Positions 17,982 to 25,128 of a stretch of DNA of 64,000 nt are shown here, in pieces. Origin of the DNA: Pseudomonas alliivorans (GTDB taxonomy: Bacteria; Pseudomonadota; Gammaproteobacteria; Pseudomonadales; Pseudomonadaceae); assembly GCF_017826695.1 (NCBI RefSeq), contig NZ_JAFFZW010000001.1, positions 372,001 through 436,000 of the forward strand, written 5' to 3'. Made by a program: the position numbers and the translations under genes. Every line of letters begins with the position of its first letter. Within the stretch, counting starts at the first letter, position 1. The notes under the pieces are model-generated. The model searched no databases. It had not been told where the DNA came from and saw only the letters and a list, made by a program, of their open reading frames with translations.

Positions 17982-18377
17982 ATGAATACCTGTATAAATG
18001 CACTGTTGGTCTCGTGTGCCCTGGCGGCCTCCACTGGTGCAGTGGCCTCTCCAGCGCTGCATACAGCGACCATTGATCAACAGGGTCGTGTCGTTGCGCA
18101 GTCTTCTGCATGGGTCAAGTCGGTCAATTTGACCAATCAGAAAGATTACTTCGCAACTTATGAAGTCATGTTCATGGACGGGCTGTTCAAGCAGGCGCCT
18201 GGTTTCTGTTCAGTGTCCTCTATCGATACGTCCGACTATGATCGTCTGCTTTACGGTCATGCCAAGTTGGGCGGCGCAGCGACAACTGAAAAGGTCAATG
18301 TATTGGGCCTGATGGTAGGTAAGAACGAACCTGCCGGTGATTCGGCAATGAGTTTTCAATTGGCCTGCACTCACTGA
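17982..18377 (+). CDS. small secreted protein of unknown function
   Basis: The 131-residue product has a clear Sec signal peptide: hydrophobic core after MNTCINA and a cleavage site around AVAS-P near residue 23. The mature part of about 108 residues contains two cysteines (in GFCSVSS and the C-terminal QLACTH) that could form a disulfide. I do not recognise a family. Start ATG follows AAAAGGACTTAT. The gene has its own terminator and an AT-rich upstream region, so it is a stand-alone transcription unit. Its leader is much more AT-rich than its neighbours, which fits horizontal acquisition or strong silencing, but this is inference. Confidence 0.8.
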   Translation: MNTCINALLVSCALAASTGAVASPALHTATIDQQGRVVAQSSAWVKSVNLTNQKDYFATYEVMFMDGLFKQAPGFCSVSSIDTSDYDRLLYGHAKLGGAATTEKVNVLGLMVGKNEPAGDSAMSFQLACTH

Positions 18378-18394
18378 CCCCTCTCTGCAACAGG

Positions 18395-18418
18395 AGCCCC
18401 GCCCGTGCGGGGCTTTTT
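18395..18418 (+). terminator. terminator of the small secreted-protein gene
   Basis: An 8-bp GC-rich stem (18395-18402 with 18407-18414, arm AGCCCCGC) with a 4-nt loop is followed by a run of T. Confidence 0.85.
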
Positions 18419-18497
18419 ATTTGCTTTTGATCAGCGACTTTTCATTCTGTGCATTTGCGCGGATCATCCGGTGTTCTCGAACCAGAGTGGAAGCGTC

Positions 18498-19688
18498 ATG
18501 AACTTACCTCTTCAGGGCATAAAAGTCGTAGAGCTGGGGCAACTGATCGCCGGGCCGTTTGCCGCAAAAATTCTCGGCGAGTTCGGCGCGGAGGTCATCA
18601 AGGTCGAGCCGCCGCTGACGGGCGATCCGCTGCGCAAATGGCGTCTGCTGCACAACGGCACGTCAGTGTGGTGGGCGGTGCAGTCACGTAACAAGAAGTC
18701 GGTCACTCTCGATCTGCGTCAGCCTCAGGCGCAGGAGGCGGTTCGTCGCCTGATTCGCGATGCGGACGTGCTCATCGAAAACTTCCGCCCCGGCACGCTG
18801 GAAAGCTGGGGGCTGAGCTGGGAAGAACTGCACGCGCTCAATCCACGATTGATCATGCTGCGGGTTTCCGGTTACGGGCAGACCGGCCCCTACCGCGACC
18901 GACCGGGGTTCGGTGTGATCGGCGAAGCCATGGGCGGTCTGAGGCATCTGTCGGGCGAAGCAGGGCGTACGCCGGTTCGGGTCGGGGTGTCGATAGGCGA
19001 TTCGCTGTCAGCGCTGCACGGCGTGATCGGTATTCTGCTCGCCCTGCGTCATCGCGATCAGAACGGCGGGGCGGGGCAGCAGATCGACGTTGCGCTGTAC
19101 GAGTCGGTATTCAACATGATGGAAAGCCTGATTCCCGAATATTCAGTCTTCAATGTCGTTCGCGAACCGGCTGGCAGCAGCATGCCGGGCATTGCCCCCA
19201 CCAATGCCTACCGCTGCAATGACGGCAAGTACGCACTCGTGGCGGGCAATGGCGACAGCATCTATAGAAGGCTGATGGAAAAGATCGGTCGCATGGACCT
19301 TGCCAATGATCCTGATCTTGCCCACAACGACGGTCGGGTCCGGCACGTCGCCCGGATTGATGCAGCGATCTCGACATGGACCGCCGAGCGTTCGCTGGAC
19401 GAAGTGCTCAATGCGTTGAATGAAGCACGCATCCCGGCGGGCAAGATCTACGACGCCGCCGACATTGCCAGCGATCCGCACTACCTTGCGCGTGACATGC
19501 TGTTGCAAAGCACGCTGGATGACGGCACGCCTGTAACACTGCCGGGCATTTTGCCCAAACTGCAGGACACCCCGGGCCAGGTACGCTCGGCTGCTCCTGC
19601 CCTCGGCGAGCATACGGATGCGGTGCTGGAAGCGCACGGAATTGACGCCGATACTCGAGCGCATTGGCGCAAGCTCGGGATTATCTGA
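18498..19688 (+). CDS. CaiB/BaiF-type (class III) CoA-transferase
   Basis: The 396-residue protein matches the family III CoA-transferases: N-terminal LQGIKVVELGQLIAGPFA and VIKVEPP, the RNKKSVTLDL block, the RVSGYGQTGPYRDRPGFG loop and the catalytic Asp in GVSIGDSLSALHG. These enzymes move CoA between organic acids; donor and acceptor cannot be inferred here because no pathway gene lies alongside. The ATG at 18498 with TGGAAG upstream gives the standard start. It is probably monocistronic, between a terminator and a convergent cupin gene. Confidence 0.88.
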   Translation: MNLPLQGIKVVELGQLIAGPFAAKILGEFGAEVIKVEPPLTGDPLRKWRLLHNGTSVWWAVQSRNKKSVTLDLRQPQAQEAVRRLIRDADVLIENFRPGTLESWGLSWEELHALNPRLIMLRVSGYGQTGPYRDRPGFGVIGEAMGGLRHLSGEAGRTPVRVGVSIGDSLSALHGVIGILLALRHRDQNGGAGQQIDVALYESVFNMMESLIPEYSVFNVVREPAGSSMPGIAPTNAYRCNDGKYALVAGNGDSIYRRLMEKIGRMDLANDPDLAHNDGRVRHVARIDAAISTWTAERSLDEVLNALNEARIPAGKIYDAADIASDPHYLARDMLLQSTLDDGTPVTLPGILPKLQDTPGQVRSAAPALGEHTDAVLEAHGIDADTRAHWRKLGII

Positions 19689-19754
19689 CGGTTTCATCAC
19701 CGATCTGAACCTGATCGAGATATCCGAGCCCGTGCCAGCCGCGCAACGATCAAC

Positions 19755-20291
19755 TCAGGCCTGACACCCGCCCTTGTCATAGCTGCCTTCTTTTGGAATG
19801 AAGGCTTTCGCGGCATTCGTTTTTGTGAGGATGTAAGCGCGGCGCCATGGCTGATCGTCGATGAGCTTCCAGCGATGCCCGAGCCCGGTGGTGTCTTGTG
19901 CCAGCAAGACTTCGCCGGGGTGCAGTACGAAGTTTTCACCGCCTGTAGTGGAGAACTCCAGCGTGCCCGACAACGTGATGACGTACTGCTCCTGCGGCGC
20001 CGGATGCCAGTCGTATGTCGCATGCGCCGGCGTTTCCTTGAAGTTGAGTGAGCCTGCATCAACCACAGCGCTCTGATCGATCGTGCCCTGAATCACGTGC
20101 GACAGGTTGTCCGGGCCGGTGCATAACCTGAAGGCCTTGATGCCTTGGGCCGGTGGGGCAGGTGAAGCAGTGGCAAATGCTCCGCTGCTCAGGGGCAGGA
20201 TGATCGCCGCAGCGAGCGCGGCCCAGCGGCGTGAGGATGTGCGCGATAAGCGGACCGGGTGTGTGGAAATCGTGCTTGGGGATTGTTGCAT
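19755..20291 (-). CDS. exported cupin-domain protein
   Basis: The 178-residue product has a long signal peptide (basic SRTSSRRW, then hydrophobic ALAAAIILPLSSGAFA, cleavage near 41). The mature part is a single cupin barrel with the pattern HPAPQEQYVITLSGTLEF followed by HPGEVLLAQD. The first motif keeps His, Gln and Glu that could bind a metal, but the exact HxH spacing is degenerate. Function is unknown. The ATG at 20291 has only a weak site ahead. It converges with the CoA-transferase gene. Confidence 0.7.
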   Translation of the reverse strand: MQQSPSTISTHPVRLSRTSSRRWAALAAAIILPLSSGAFATASPAPPAQGIKAFRLCTGPDNLSHVIQGTIDQSAVVDAGSLNFKETPAHATYDWHPAPQEQYVITLSGTLEFSTTGGENFVLHPGEVLLAQDTTGLGHRWKLIDDQPWRRAYILTKTNAAKAFIPKEGSYDKGGCQA

Positions 20292-20731
20292 AGGACATAC
20301 CTGAGAACTGGAAACTGCATGGAGCCTCGGGCGTCGATCGATGGCCGTGGCAGTTCAGGGCCGTGATGCCCTGCGCAGAGAATCGAACCACATCGCGAAT
20401 CACTTAAAAATTATCTTTAATTTCATGTCGCTCTTCATATGAAGTGCGTGTCGAGATGCCGGTTGGAAGCGGCTGCGCGCCCTGACGATCAGCACTGTGT
20501 TCCAGCGCCGCGCATCGAGCCTGTCGCCATCTGCACCGACCCTGGCGGGTATGGATGACTTTCCAGAGCTGAACTGCAACTGAACGCTCGGGTGTCAGAC
20601 CGGTAAAACCTTTGGATACCTGAACTTATCGCCCTTTTGCCTCTCTCATGCCGGTAGCCATTGATCGCGGCGGCCTGATAAGCTCGCGGCTTTACTCGTT
20701 TGCCCTTTTGGCGCATGAACAAGGAATTAGC
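20292..20731. other. 440-bp intergenic region upstream of the FKBP gene
   Basis: It holds the promoter of the cupin gene on the left and that of the FKBP lipoprotein gene on the right. A short AT-rich tract lies near 20400-20430. Open frames crossing it are antisense or lack a start site. I see no repeat or RNA structure worth naming. Confidence 0.6.
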
Positions 20732-21499
20732 ATGAAACAGCATCGGTTGGCAGCGGCGATTGCCCTGGTCGGTCTGGTACTCGCAGGTTGTGACAAGCAA
20801 GCCAGCACTGTCGAGCTGAAAACCCCGGCACAAAAAGCGTCTTACGGCATCGGTCTGAATATGGGCAAAAGCCTGGCTCAGGAAGGCATGGATGATCTGG
20901 ATTCCAAGGCTGTGGCCCTGGGTATCGAAGACGCTGTCGGCAAGAAAGATCAGAAACTGAAAGATGAAGAACTGGTTGAAGCCTTTGCTGCGCTGCAGAA
21001 GCGTGCCGAAGAGCGCATGGCCAAGATGAGCGAAGAGTCGGCAGCTGCCGGCAAGAAGTTCCTCGAAGAAAATGGCAAGAAAGAAGGTGTTGTTACCACC
21101 GCTTCCGGTCTGCAGTATCAGATCGTCAAGAAGGGTGATGGCGCTCAGCCAAAGCCGACTGACGTAGTGACCGTTCATTACGAAGGCAAGCTGACTGACG
21201 GCAAGGTGTTCGACAGCTCCGTCGAGCGCGGCAGCCCGATCGATCTGCCGGTCAGCGGCGTGATCCCGGGTTGGGTTGAAGGTCTGCAGTTGATGCACGT
21301 TGGCGAGAAGATCAAACTCTTCATTCCTAGCGACCTGGCTTACGGCGCCCAGAGCCCGAGCCCGCTGATCCCTGCCAACTCGGTTCTGGTCTTCGACCTG
21401 GAACTGCTTGGTATCAAGGATCCGGCAGCTGCACAGGCGCCTGATGCAGACGAAGAAGAGGCGGCTCCGGCCAAACCGGCTGCTCCCGCCAAGAAGTAA
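20732..21499 (+). CDS. lipoprotein FKBP-type peptidyl-prolyl cis-trans isomerase
   Basis: The 255-residue product is an FkpA/Mip-type isomerase. A lipoprotein signal ends in LVLAGC at residues 17-22. An N-terminal helical dimerisation domain follows (about 35-125) and then an FKBP domain (about 145-235) with VTVHYEGKLTDGKVFDSS and IPSDLAYG. A low-complexity Glu/Ala/Pro tail ends the protein. It would assist folding of envelope proteins while anchored in a membrane. AAGGAATTAGC precedes the ATG at 20732. A perfect terminator follows. Confidence 0.93.
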   Translation: MKQHRLAAAIALVGLVLAGCDKQASTVELKTPAQKASYGIGLNMGKSLAQEGMDDLDSKAVALGIEDAVGKKDQKLKDEELVEAFAALQKRAEERMAKMSEESAAAGKKFLEENGKKEGVVTTASGLQYQIVKKGDGAQPKPTDVVTVHYEGKLTDGKVFDSSVERGSPIDLPVSGVIPGWVEGLQLMHVGEKIKLFIPSDLAYGAQSPSPLIPANSVLVFDLELLGIKDPAAAQAPDADEEEAAPAKPAAPAKK

Positions 21500-21517
21500 C
21501 GCAACACCTGGCTACTG

Positions 21518-21545
21518 AAAACGCCCTGTCTCGACAGGGCGTTTT
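21518..21545 (+). terminator. terminator of the FKBP gene
   Basis: A 13-bp perfect stem (21518-21530 with 21533-21545, arm AAAACGCCCTGTC) with a 2-nt loop ends in TTTTT. Confidence 0.9.
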
Positions 21546-21715
21546 TGTGTTTGGGTTATTTCCCGAACGCTTGGCGGTGCTTACAGTCCCACTATCATGA
21601 GCGTGAGAGGAATATTGTCTGACAGTCCGTTTTGCGTGATGGACTAGCCTCAACAGTATCCCCAAGTCAACGAATTCGTGGGTTTTTTTATGTGAGTAAA
21701 AAACGCCCGATTTAA

Positions 21716-21746
21716 CCTGAAGCCCCTGAAAACGGGGACTTCAGGG
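21716..21746 (-). terminator. long hairpin, possible minus-strand terminator
   Basis: CCTGAAG-CCCC at 21716-21726 pairs with GGGG-A-CTTCAGG at 21734-21745, leaving one bulged base. On the minus strand it is followed, after about 14 bases, by GGGCGTTTTTT. An outer CGCCC/GGGCG pairing would bring that U tract next to the stem. No minus-strand gene lies upstream, so a small RNA is one possible explanation. Confidence 0.4.
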
Positions 21747-21767
21747 TCAAAAAGGGCGGCTGTTCAC

Positions 21768-21798
21768 AAGGTTATCCACAACAAATGTGGATAACCTT
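21768..21798. repeat. inverted pair of consensus DnaA boxes
   Basis: AAGGTTATCCACA (21768-21780) and its exact complement (21786-21798) are separated by ACAAA. Each arm contains TTATCCACA, the consensus DnaA box, so two perfect boxes face each other. The dyad lies 66 bp upstream of the YkvA-type gene start. It may bind DnaA as a regulator or titrator; a structural RNA hairpin is the alternative. Confidence 0.75.
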
Positions 21799-21863
21799 GC
21801 GGCATGACCCCGGCAGGTTATCGAACCGATGTGCACCATCACCTTTTCCGAGCGGGAGTGAAC

Positions 21864-22316
21864 ATGAAAGCACCGTGGAACCTGATCCGTTACCTCCCGG
21901 GAGCGCGCCGGCTTCTAGCGGCGGGACGCCTGCCGGGGCTGTTGTTTGCCGTAGCGCGCAAAGGCAACAGTGAAGGCAGTCGCCTTGGCAAACTCAAAGA
22001 TGACCTGCGCCTTCTCCAGAGCCTGTGCCTGGCTTACTGGCGCGGTGAGTACCGTGACATCAGCCCCAAGGCCATTCTGTCCATCGTTGCAGGCCTCATG
22101 TACTTCCTCAGTCCGCTGGATGCGATACCGGACTGGATTCCAGGCCTGGGCATGTTCGACGACATTGCAGTTCTGGCGTGGGTGATGAAGCACCTGACCG
22201 ATGAGCTCGACGCGTTTCGCGCCTGGCGCGATCAACAGCCACCTGAAAAGCTGGTGGTGGTGGAGAGATTGCCCGACACACAGGCGTTGCTGGAGAAAGA
22301 GAAACGCATCGAGTGA
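21864..22316 (+). CDS. YkvA family (DUF1232) protein
   Basis: The 150-residue product has the DUF1232 core: KAILSIVAGLMYFLSPLDAIPDWIPGLGMFDD, a hydrophobic hairpin with the LSPLDxIPDxIPGLGxxDD signature. These are small inner-membrane proteins of unknown function. The ATG at 21864 is preceded by GGGAGTG. The gene lies just downstream of the DnaA-box dyad. Confidence 0.88.
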   Translation: MKAPWNLIRYLPGARRLLAAGRLPGLLFAVARKGNSEGSRLGKLKDDLRLLQSLCLAYWRGEYRDISPKAILSIVAGLMYFLSPLDAIPDWIPGLGMFDDIAVLAWVMKHLTDELDAFRAWRDQQPPEKLVVVERLPDTQALLEKEKRIE

Positions 22317-22409
22317 AGCGTTTGAGCAAGCCGTAGCGTTCCGCTGTTAAGATGCCGCCCTATGGAGCAAGCCTTTCCACTATGTGGCGTTTTCCTGCAA
22401 GGGGAGTCT

Positions 22410-22745
22410 ATGGATCTTCAAGTGATATCTCGTGATGGTGAGCCGGAGTACGCAGTCCTCCCCTGGGCTCAATATCAGGCGCTGCTCAAAGCCGCTGGCT
22501 TTGCTGAAAAGCCCGGCCCGGAAATCGCTCAGCCAGCACCTGAAGTTGCTGAACATCCTGCGTTCGACCAGCTGGGTGCGTTGCGCAATGCCAAGGGGCT
22601 GGAAGTCGCTACGCTGGCACGCGCTGTCGGCATCAGTCCTTCCTATCTGGCGTTGATCGAAAACGGCACGCGTGAGCCAGACGCGGCCATCAAGCGCAGT
22701 CTTGCGTGGGAACTGGGCGTTCCGGGCTGGAGGGGTGAGTCATGA
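22410..22745 (+). CDS. XRE-type helix-turn-helix regulator
   Basis: The 111-residue product has an N-terminal segment of about 55 residues (MDLQVISRDGEPEYAVLPW...) and a C-terminal XRE HTH: ALRNAKGLEVATLARAVGIS then PSYLALIENGTREP. The arrangement resembles antitoxin-like or phage-type repressors, but no toxin is recognisable. The ATG at 22410 follows AAGGGGAG. Its stop overlaps the next gene's start in ATGA, so the two are translated together. Function is unknown. Confidence 0.8.
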   Translation: MDLQVISRDGEPEYAVLPWAQYQALLKAAGFAEKPGPEIAQPAPEVAEHPAFDQLGALRNAKGLEVATLARAVGISPSYLALIENGTREPDAAIKRSLAWELGVPGWRGES

Positions 22746-23125
22746 GCGTGCGCATCAGTCGTCAGCATTGGGACGGATTGTTGAATGAGCTGAATCATGC
22801 CCGCCAACACCGGCACTTGGTGACTTACCGTGCCTTGCTGGAACGCTTGCAGTTGCCAAGCCCGGCCATGCAGACACTGACGGCAGCGCTGGAGCATCTG
22901 GCCGCGATGGATGCCCGCGCCGAGCAGCCGCTGCGCAGCTCACTGGTGATCAGCCAGGGCGCAAGCCGCCTGCCACGTCCCGGGTTCTTCGAATGTGTCG
23001 AACGACTGGGTCGTTTTTCCGGTCCGTCCGACGGAGTGGCCGCCGCGTCATGGCATGCAGCCGAAGTGGTACGCGTGTTCGAGTACAGCTATCCGGAAGT
23101 GGAAGCGCAGGTGGGCAGCGTTTGA
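22742..23125 (+). CDS. hypothetical protein coupled to the HTH gene
   Basis: The 127-residue, mostly helical product starts MSVRISRQHWDGLLNELNHARQH and has no motif I recognise. Its ATG overlaps the TGA of the XRE gene by 4 bases (ATGA), a sign of translational coupling and shared function. It may be a partner of the regulator, but the pair is not a toxin-antitoxin system that I can identify. No signal peptide or membrane segment is visible. Confidence 0.75.
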   Translation: MSVRISRQHWDGLLNELNHARQHRHLVTYRALLERLQLPSPAMQTLTAALEHLAAMDARAEQPLRSSLVISQGASRLPRPGFFECVERLGRFSGPSDGVAAASWHAAEVVRVFEYSYPEVEAQVGSV

Positions 23126-23234
23126 TCGGCAGCGTTCAAGCGATGGTTTACCAGATTCGTCGCCTGTATCAAATGTGACGCTCCGCGTCCGCTCGAGTGG
23201 GGCGCAGAGCGCCACACCTGTGCCTGCCAATCCC

Positions 23235-25007
23235 TCAAGCATCCACCAGCAGATCCAGCCGTGACGAGTCGATGACATGAATGCTGGCCCCTGCCACGTC
23301 CTTGGCAAAGTGCTTGGCCTGCGAGGCCAGGTCGGCCAGTTGGCTGGCGTTGATCTGAGCGCAGCTTTCCTCGCGCAAGTGCACCACGCCGATCGACAGT
23401 GACAGCAGCGCGAACTCCTGGCGTTGCCCCTGGCGGTTGAGTGCCACGAAGCAGCCAGCCTCCAGATGTTCGGCTCGGTAGAAGCGACGGCACTGGTTCT
23501 GGAAGTCTTCCAGCAGGTTGTGCAGGCGCCTTTCCCAGTCCTCGAAACCCAGCACCATCAGAAAATCATCCCCGCCGATATGGCCGACGAAATCCCTGCT
23601 CGGATCGATCCGGTCGTTAAGGCATTGCGCCAGACACAGCAGCACTTCATCGCCGCGGGCATAACCATAGATGTCGTTGAAAGGCTTGAAGCTGTCGATG
23701 TCCACGTAACAGATCATCGACTCGCGACCTTGCTGCAGCAGGCGCGTCAGGCACTGCTGGATCGGCACATTACCCGGTAGCAGGGTCAGCGGATTGGCAT
23801 AGCGCGCCTGCTGGATCTTCATCTCGGTGATCAGCTTGAGCACGTCGATCACCCGTCCCAGCCCCAGATAAGCCCCATTGAGGGTGATGATGAAATCCTC
23901 TTCGATGCGCTGCCGCGCCCGACTGGTGAGCAGCCGACTGACCTGCTGCAGCGACTGGCTCACTTCCACGGCCAGAAAATCATCGCTCATCAAGCGGCTG
24001 ATTGGCTTGCGGGCGAATAACTCAGTGCCAAACGGCTTGAGCAGGGCTTCGGAGAGCGAATGGCGATGGACGATGCCGCAAGGCCGGGCATCGTCGTCCA
24101 GCACGGCCAGTGAGTTGAGGTTGGCCTGCTTGCGAAAGGCTTCCAACACATCCGCCGTCGGGGTGGACTGACTCACGGAAGGCTGTGGACTGAGCAGGGC
24201 AGAGAGGTCGGCCGCGTCTTCGTTCAATGCCGGGGTCGGCGCCTCGGCCTTGGGTAGCATGGCCCGGGTGTCGCGTGACGGGCGTTCCTGCGGGCGTGCC
24301 AGCAGGTAACCCTGCACCAGATCCACACCCATGTCGGTCAGGGCGGCGAGTTCTTCGGGCAGTTCGATGCCCTCGGCGATCACGGTGGCTCTGGACGCTC
24401 TGGCCATTTGCAGCATGGAGCCGACGAACTCGCGCTTTACGGCGTCCTGGTGAATGCCGTCGATGAAATGCCGGTCGATCTTCACGTAATCCGGTCGCAG
24501 CTCTGACCACAGCCGCAGACTGGAATAGCCCGCCCCCAGATCGTCCAGCGCAATGGAAAAGCCCATGTCCCGATAGTGATGCAGCGCGTTGTAGAGCAGA
24601 TCGAAATCATCGGTTGGCATCTGCTCGGTCAGCTCGATCACCACGTTCTTGGGTGCGATGTTGTACCGGCGCAGCATTTCAAGCGTGCGGCCCGGCGGGT
24701 GCGAGGCTTCGAGCAGGGATTCCGGCGACACGTTGAGGAACAGCTTGCCGGGCAACTGCTGCTGACTGAACCGGCGACAGGCGCTTTCCCGGCAGGTCAG
24801 TTCCAGCTCACTGAGACGGCCGGCCTGTCGCGCGATGGCAAACAGATTCAGAGGCGAATGCAGCGGGCTGTTCGACGGGCCGCGGGTCAACGCTTCGTAG
24901 CCCAGAATGCTACGCTCCGACAGCGAGACAATTGGCTGAAACAGGCTGTGCAAGTCGCCGCGAGCCAGAATGGAACTCAGTGCGCCCAGCTGTTCAGTGA
25001 CGGTCAT
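23235..25007 (-). CDS. EAL-CBS-GGDEF cyclic-di-GMP protein with GGDDF motif
   Basis: The 590-residue protein has an N-terminal EAL phosphodiesterase domain (about 15-255), a pair of CBS domains (about 280-400) and a C-terminal GGDEF domain (about 420-580). The EAL residues look intact: GYEALTRG, VIELTEQ, IALDDLGAGYSSL, VKIDRHFIDG and QGYLLARP. The GGDEF signature is GGDDF (about 478-482), a conservative change whose effect on cyclase activity is unclear. I infer a c-di-GMP hydrolase regulated by nucleotides through CBS, or GTP through the GGDDF domain. No membrane segments. It lies upstream of prc on the minus strand with about 120 bp between. Confidence 0.92.
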   Translation of the reverse strand: MTVTEQLGALSSILARGDLHSLFQPIVSLSERSILGYEALTRGPSNSPLHSPLNLFAIARQAGRLSELELTCRESACRRFSQQQLPGKLFLNVSPESLLEASHPPGRTLEMLRRYNIAPKNVVIELTEQMPTDDFDLLYNALHHYRDMGFSIALDDLGAGYSSLRLWSELRPDYVKIDRHFIDGIHQDAVKREFVGSMLQMARASRATVIAEGIELPEELAALTDMGVDLVQGYLLARPQERPSRDTRAMLPKAEAPTPALNEDAADLSALLSPQPSVSQSTPTADVLEAFRKQANLNSLAVLDDDARPCGIVHRHSLSEALLKPFGTELFARKPISRLMSDDFLAVEVSQSLQQVSRLLTSRARQRIEEDFIITLNGAYLGLGRVIDVLKLITEMKIQQARYANPLTLLPGNVPIQQCLTRLLQQGRESMICYVDIDSFKPFNDIYGYARGDEVLLCLAQCLNDRIDPSRDFVGHIGGDDFLMVLGFEDWERRLHNLLEDFQNQCRRFYRAEHLEAGCFVALNRQGQRQEFALLSLSIGVVHLREESCAQINASQLADLASQAKHFAKDVAGASIHVIDSSRLDLLVDA

Positions 25008-25128
25008 GATGATCTCGATGGCAATAAAAAGGGCTGAGCGCGTTAGCGTTCAGCCCGTCATTTCACGACAGCTTCATGACTGTTTGATGACCATTGCTGC
25101 TAATTGGCCATCAACCGTCATCTGCGGC

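Larger units (their letters stand above)
21546..21863. other. structured intergenic region with possible small RNA
   Basis: Between the FKBP terminator and the YkvA gene lies about 320 bp with several structured elements. There is a palindrome CGAATTCG close to TGGG and a seven-T run (about 21670-21690), which could end a short plus-strand RNA. A long hairpin lies at 21716-21746 and a 13-bp inverted repeat of DnaA-box type at 21768-21798. No protein-coding frame with a ribosome-binding site is present. GGA triplets occur, but I see no full GacA-type upstream box, so an rsm RNA is not supported. Confidence 0.5.

Noticed and set aside
16355..20731. genomic island integrated in tRNA-Asp or tRNA-Val
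   Set aside because: No integrase and no repeat of a tRNA 3' end were seen, so only a weaker accessory-patch claim is kept.
21600..21690. rsmX/rsmY-type RNA suggested by several GGA triplets
   Set aside because: Only a CTTACA half-site is seen, not the full TGTAAG-N6-CTTACA GacA box, and the GGA triplets are not set in clear loops.
22410..23125. toxin-antitoxin pair (XRE gene plus coupled gene)
   Set aside because: The second protein has no toxin motif or catalytic residues that I recognise, and gene order and sizes alone are not enough.
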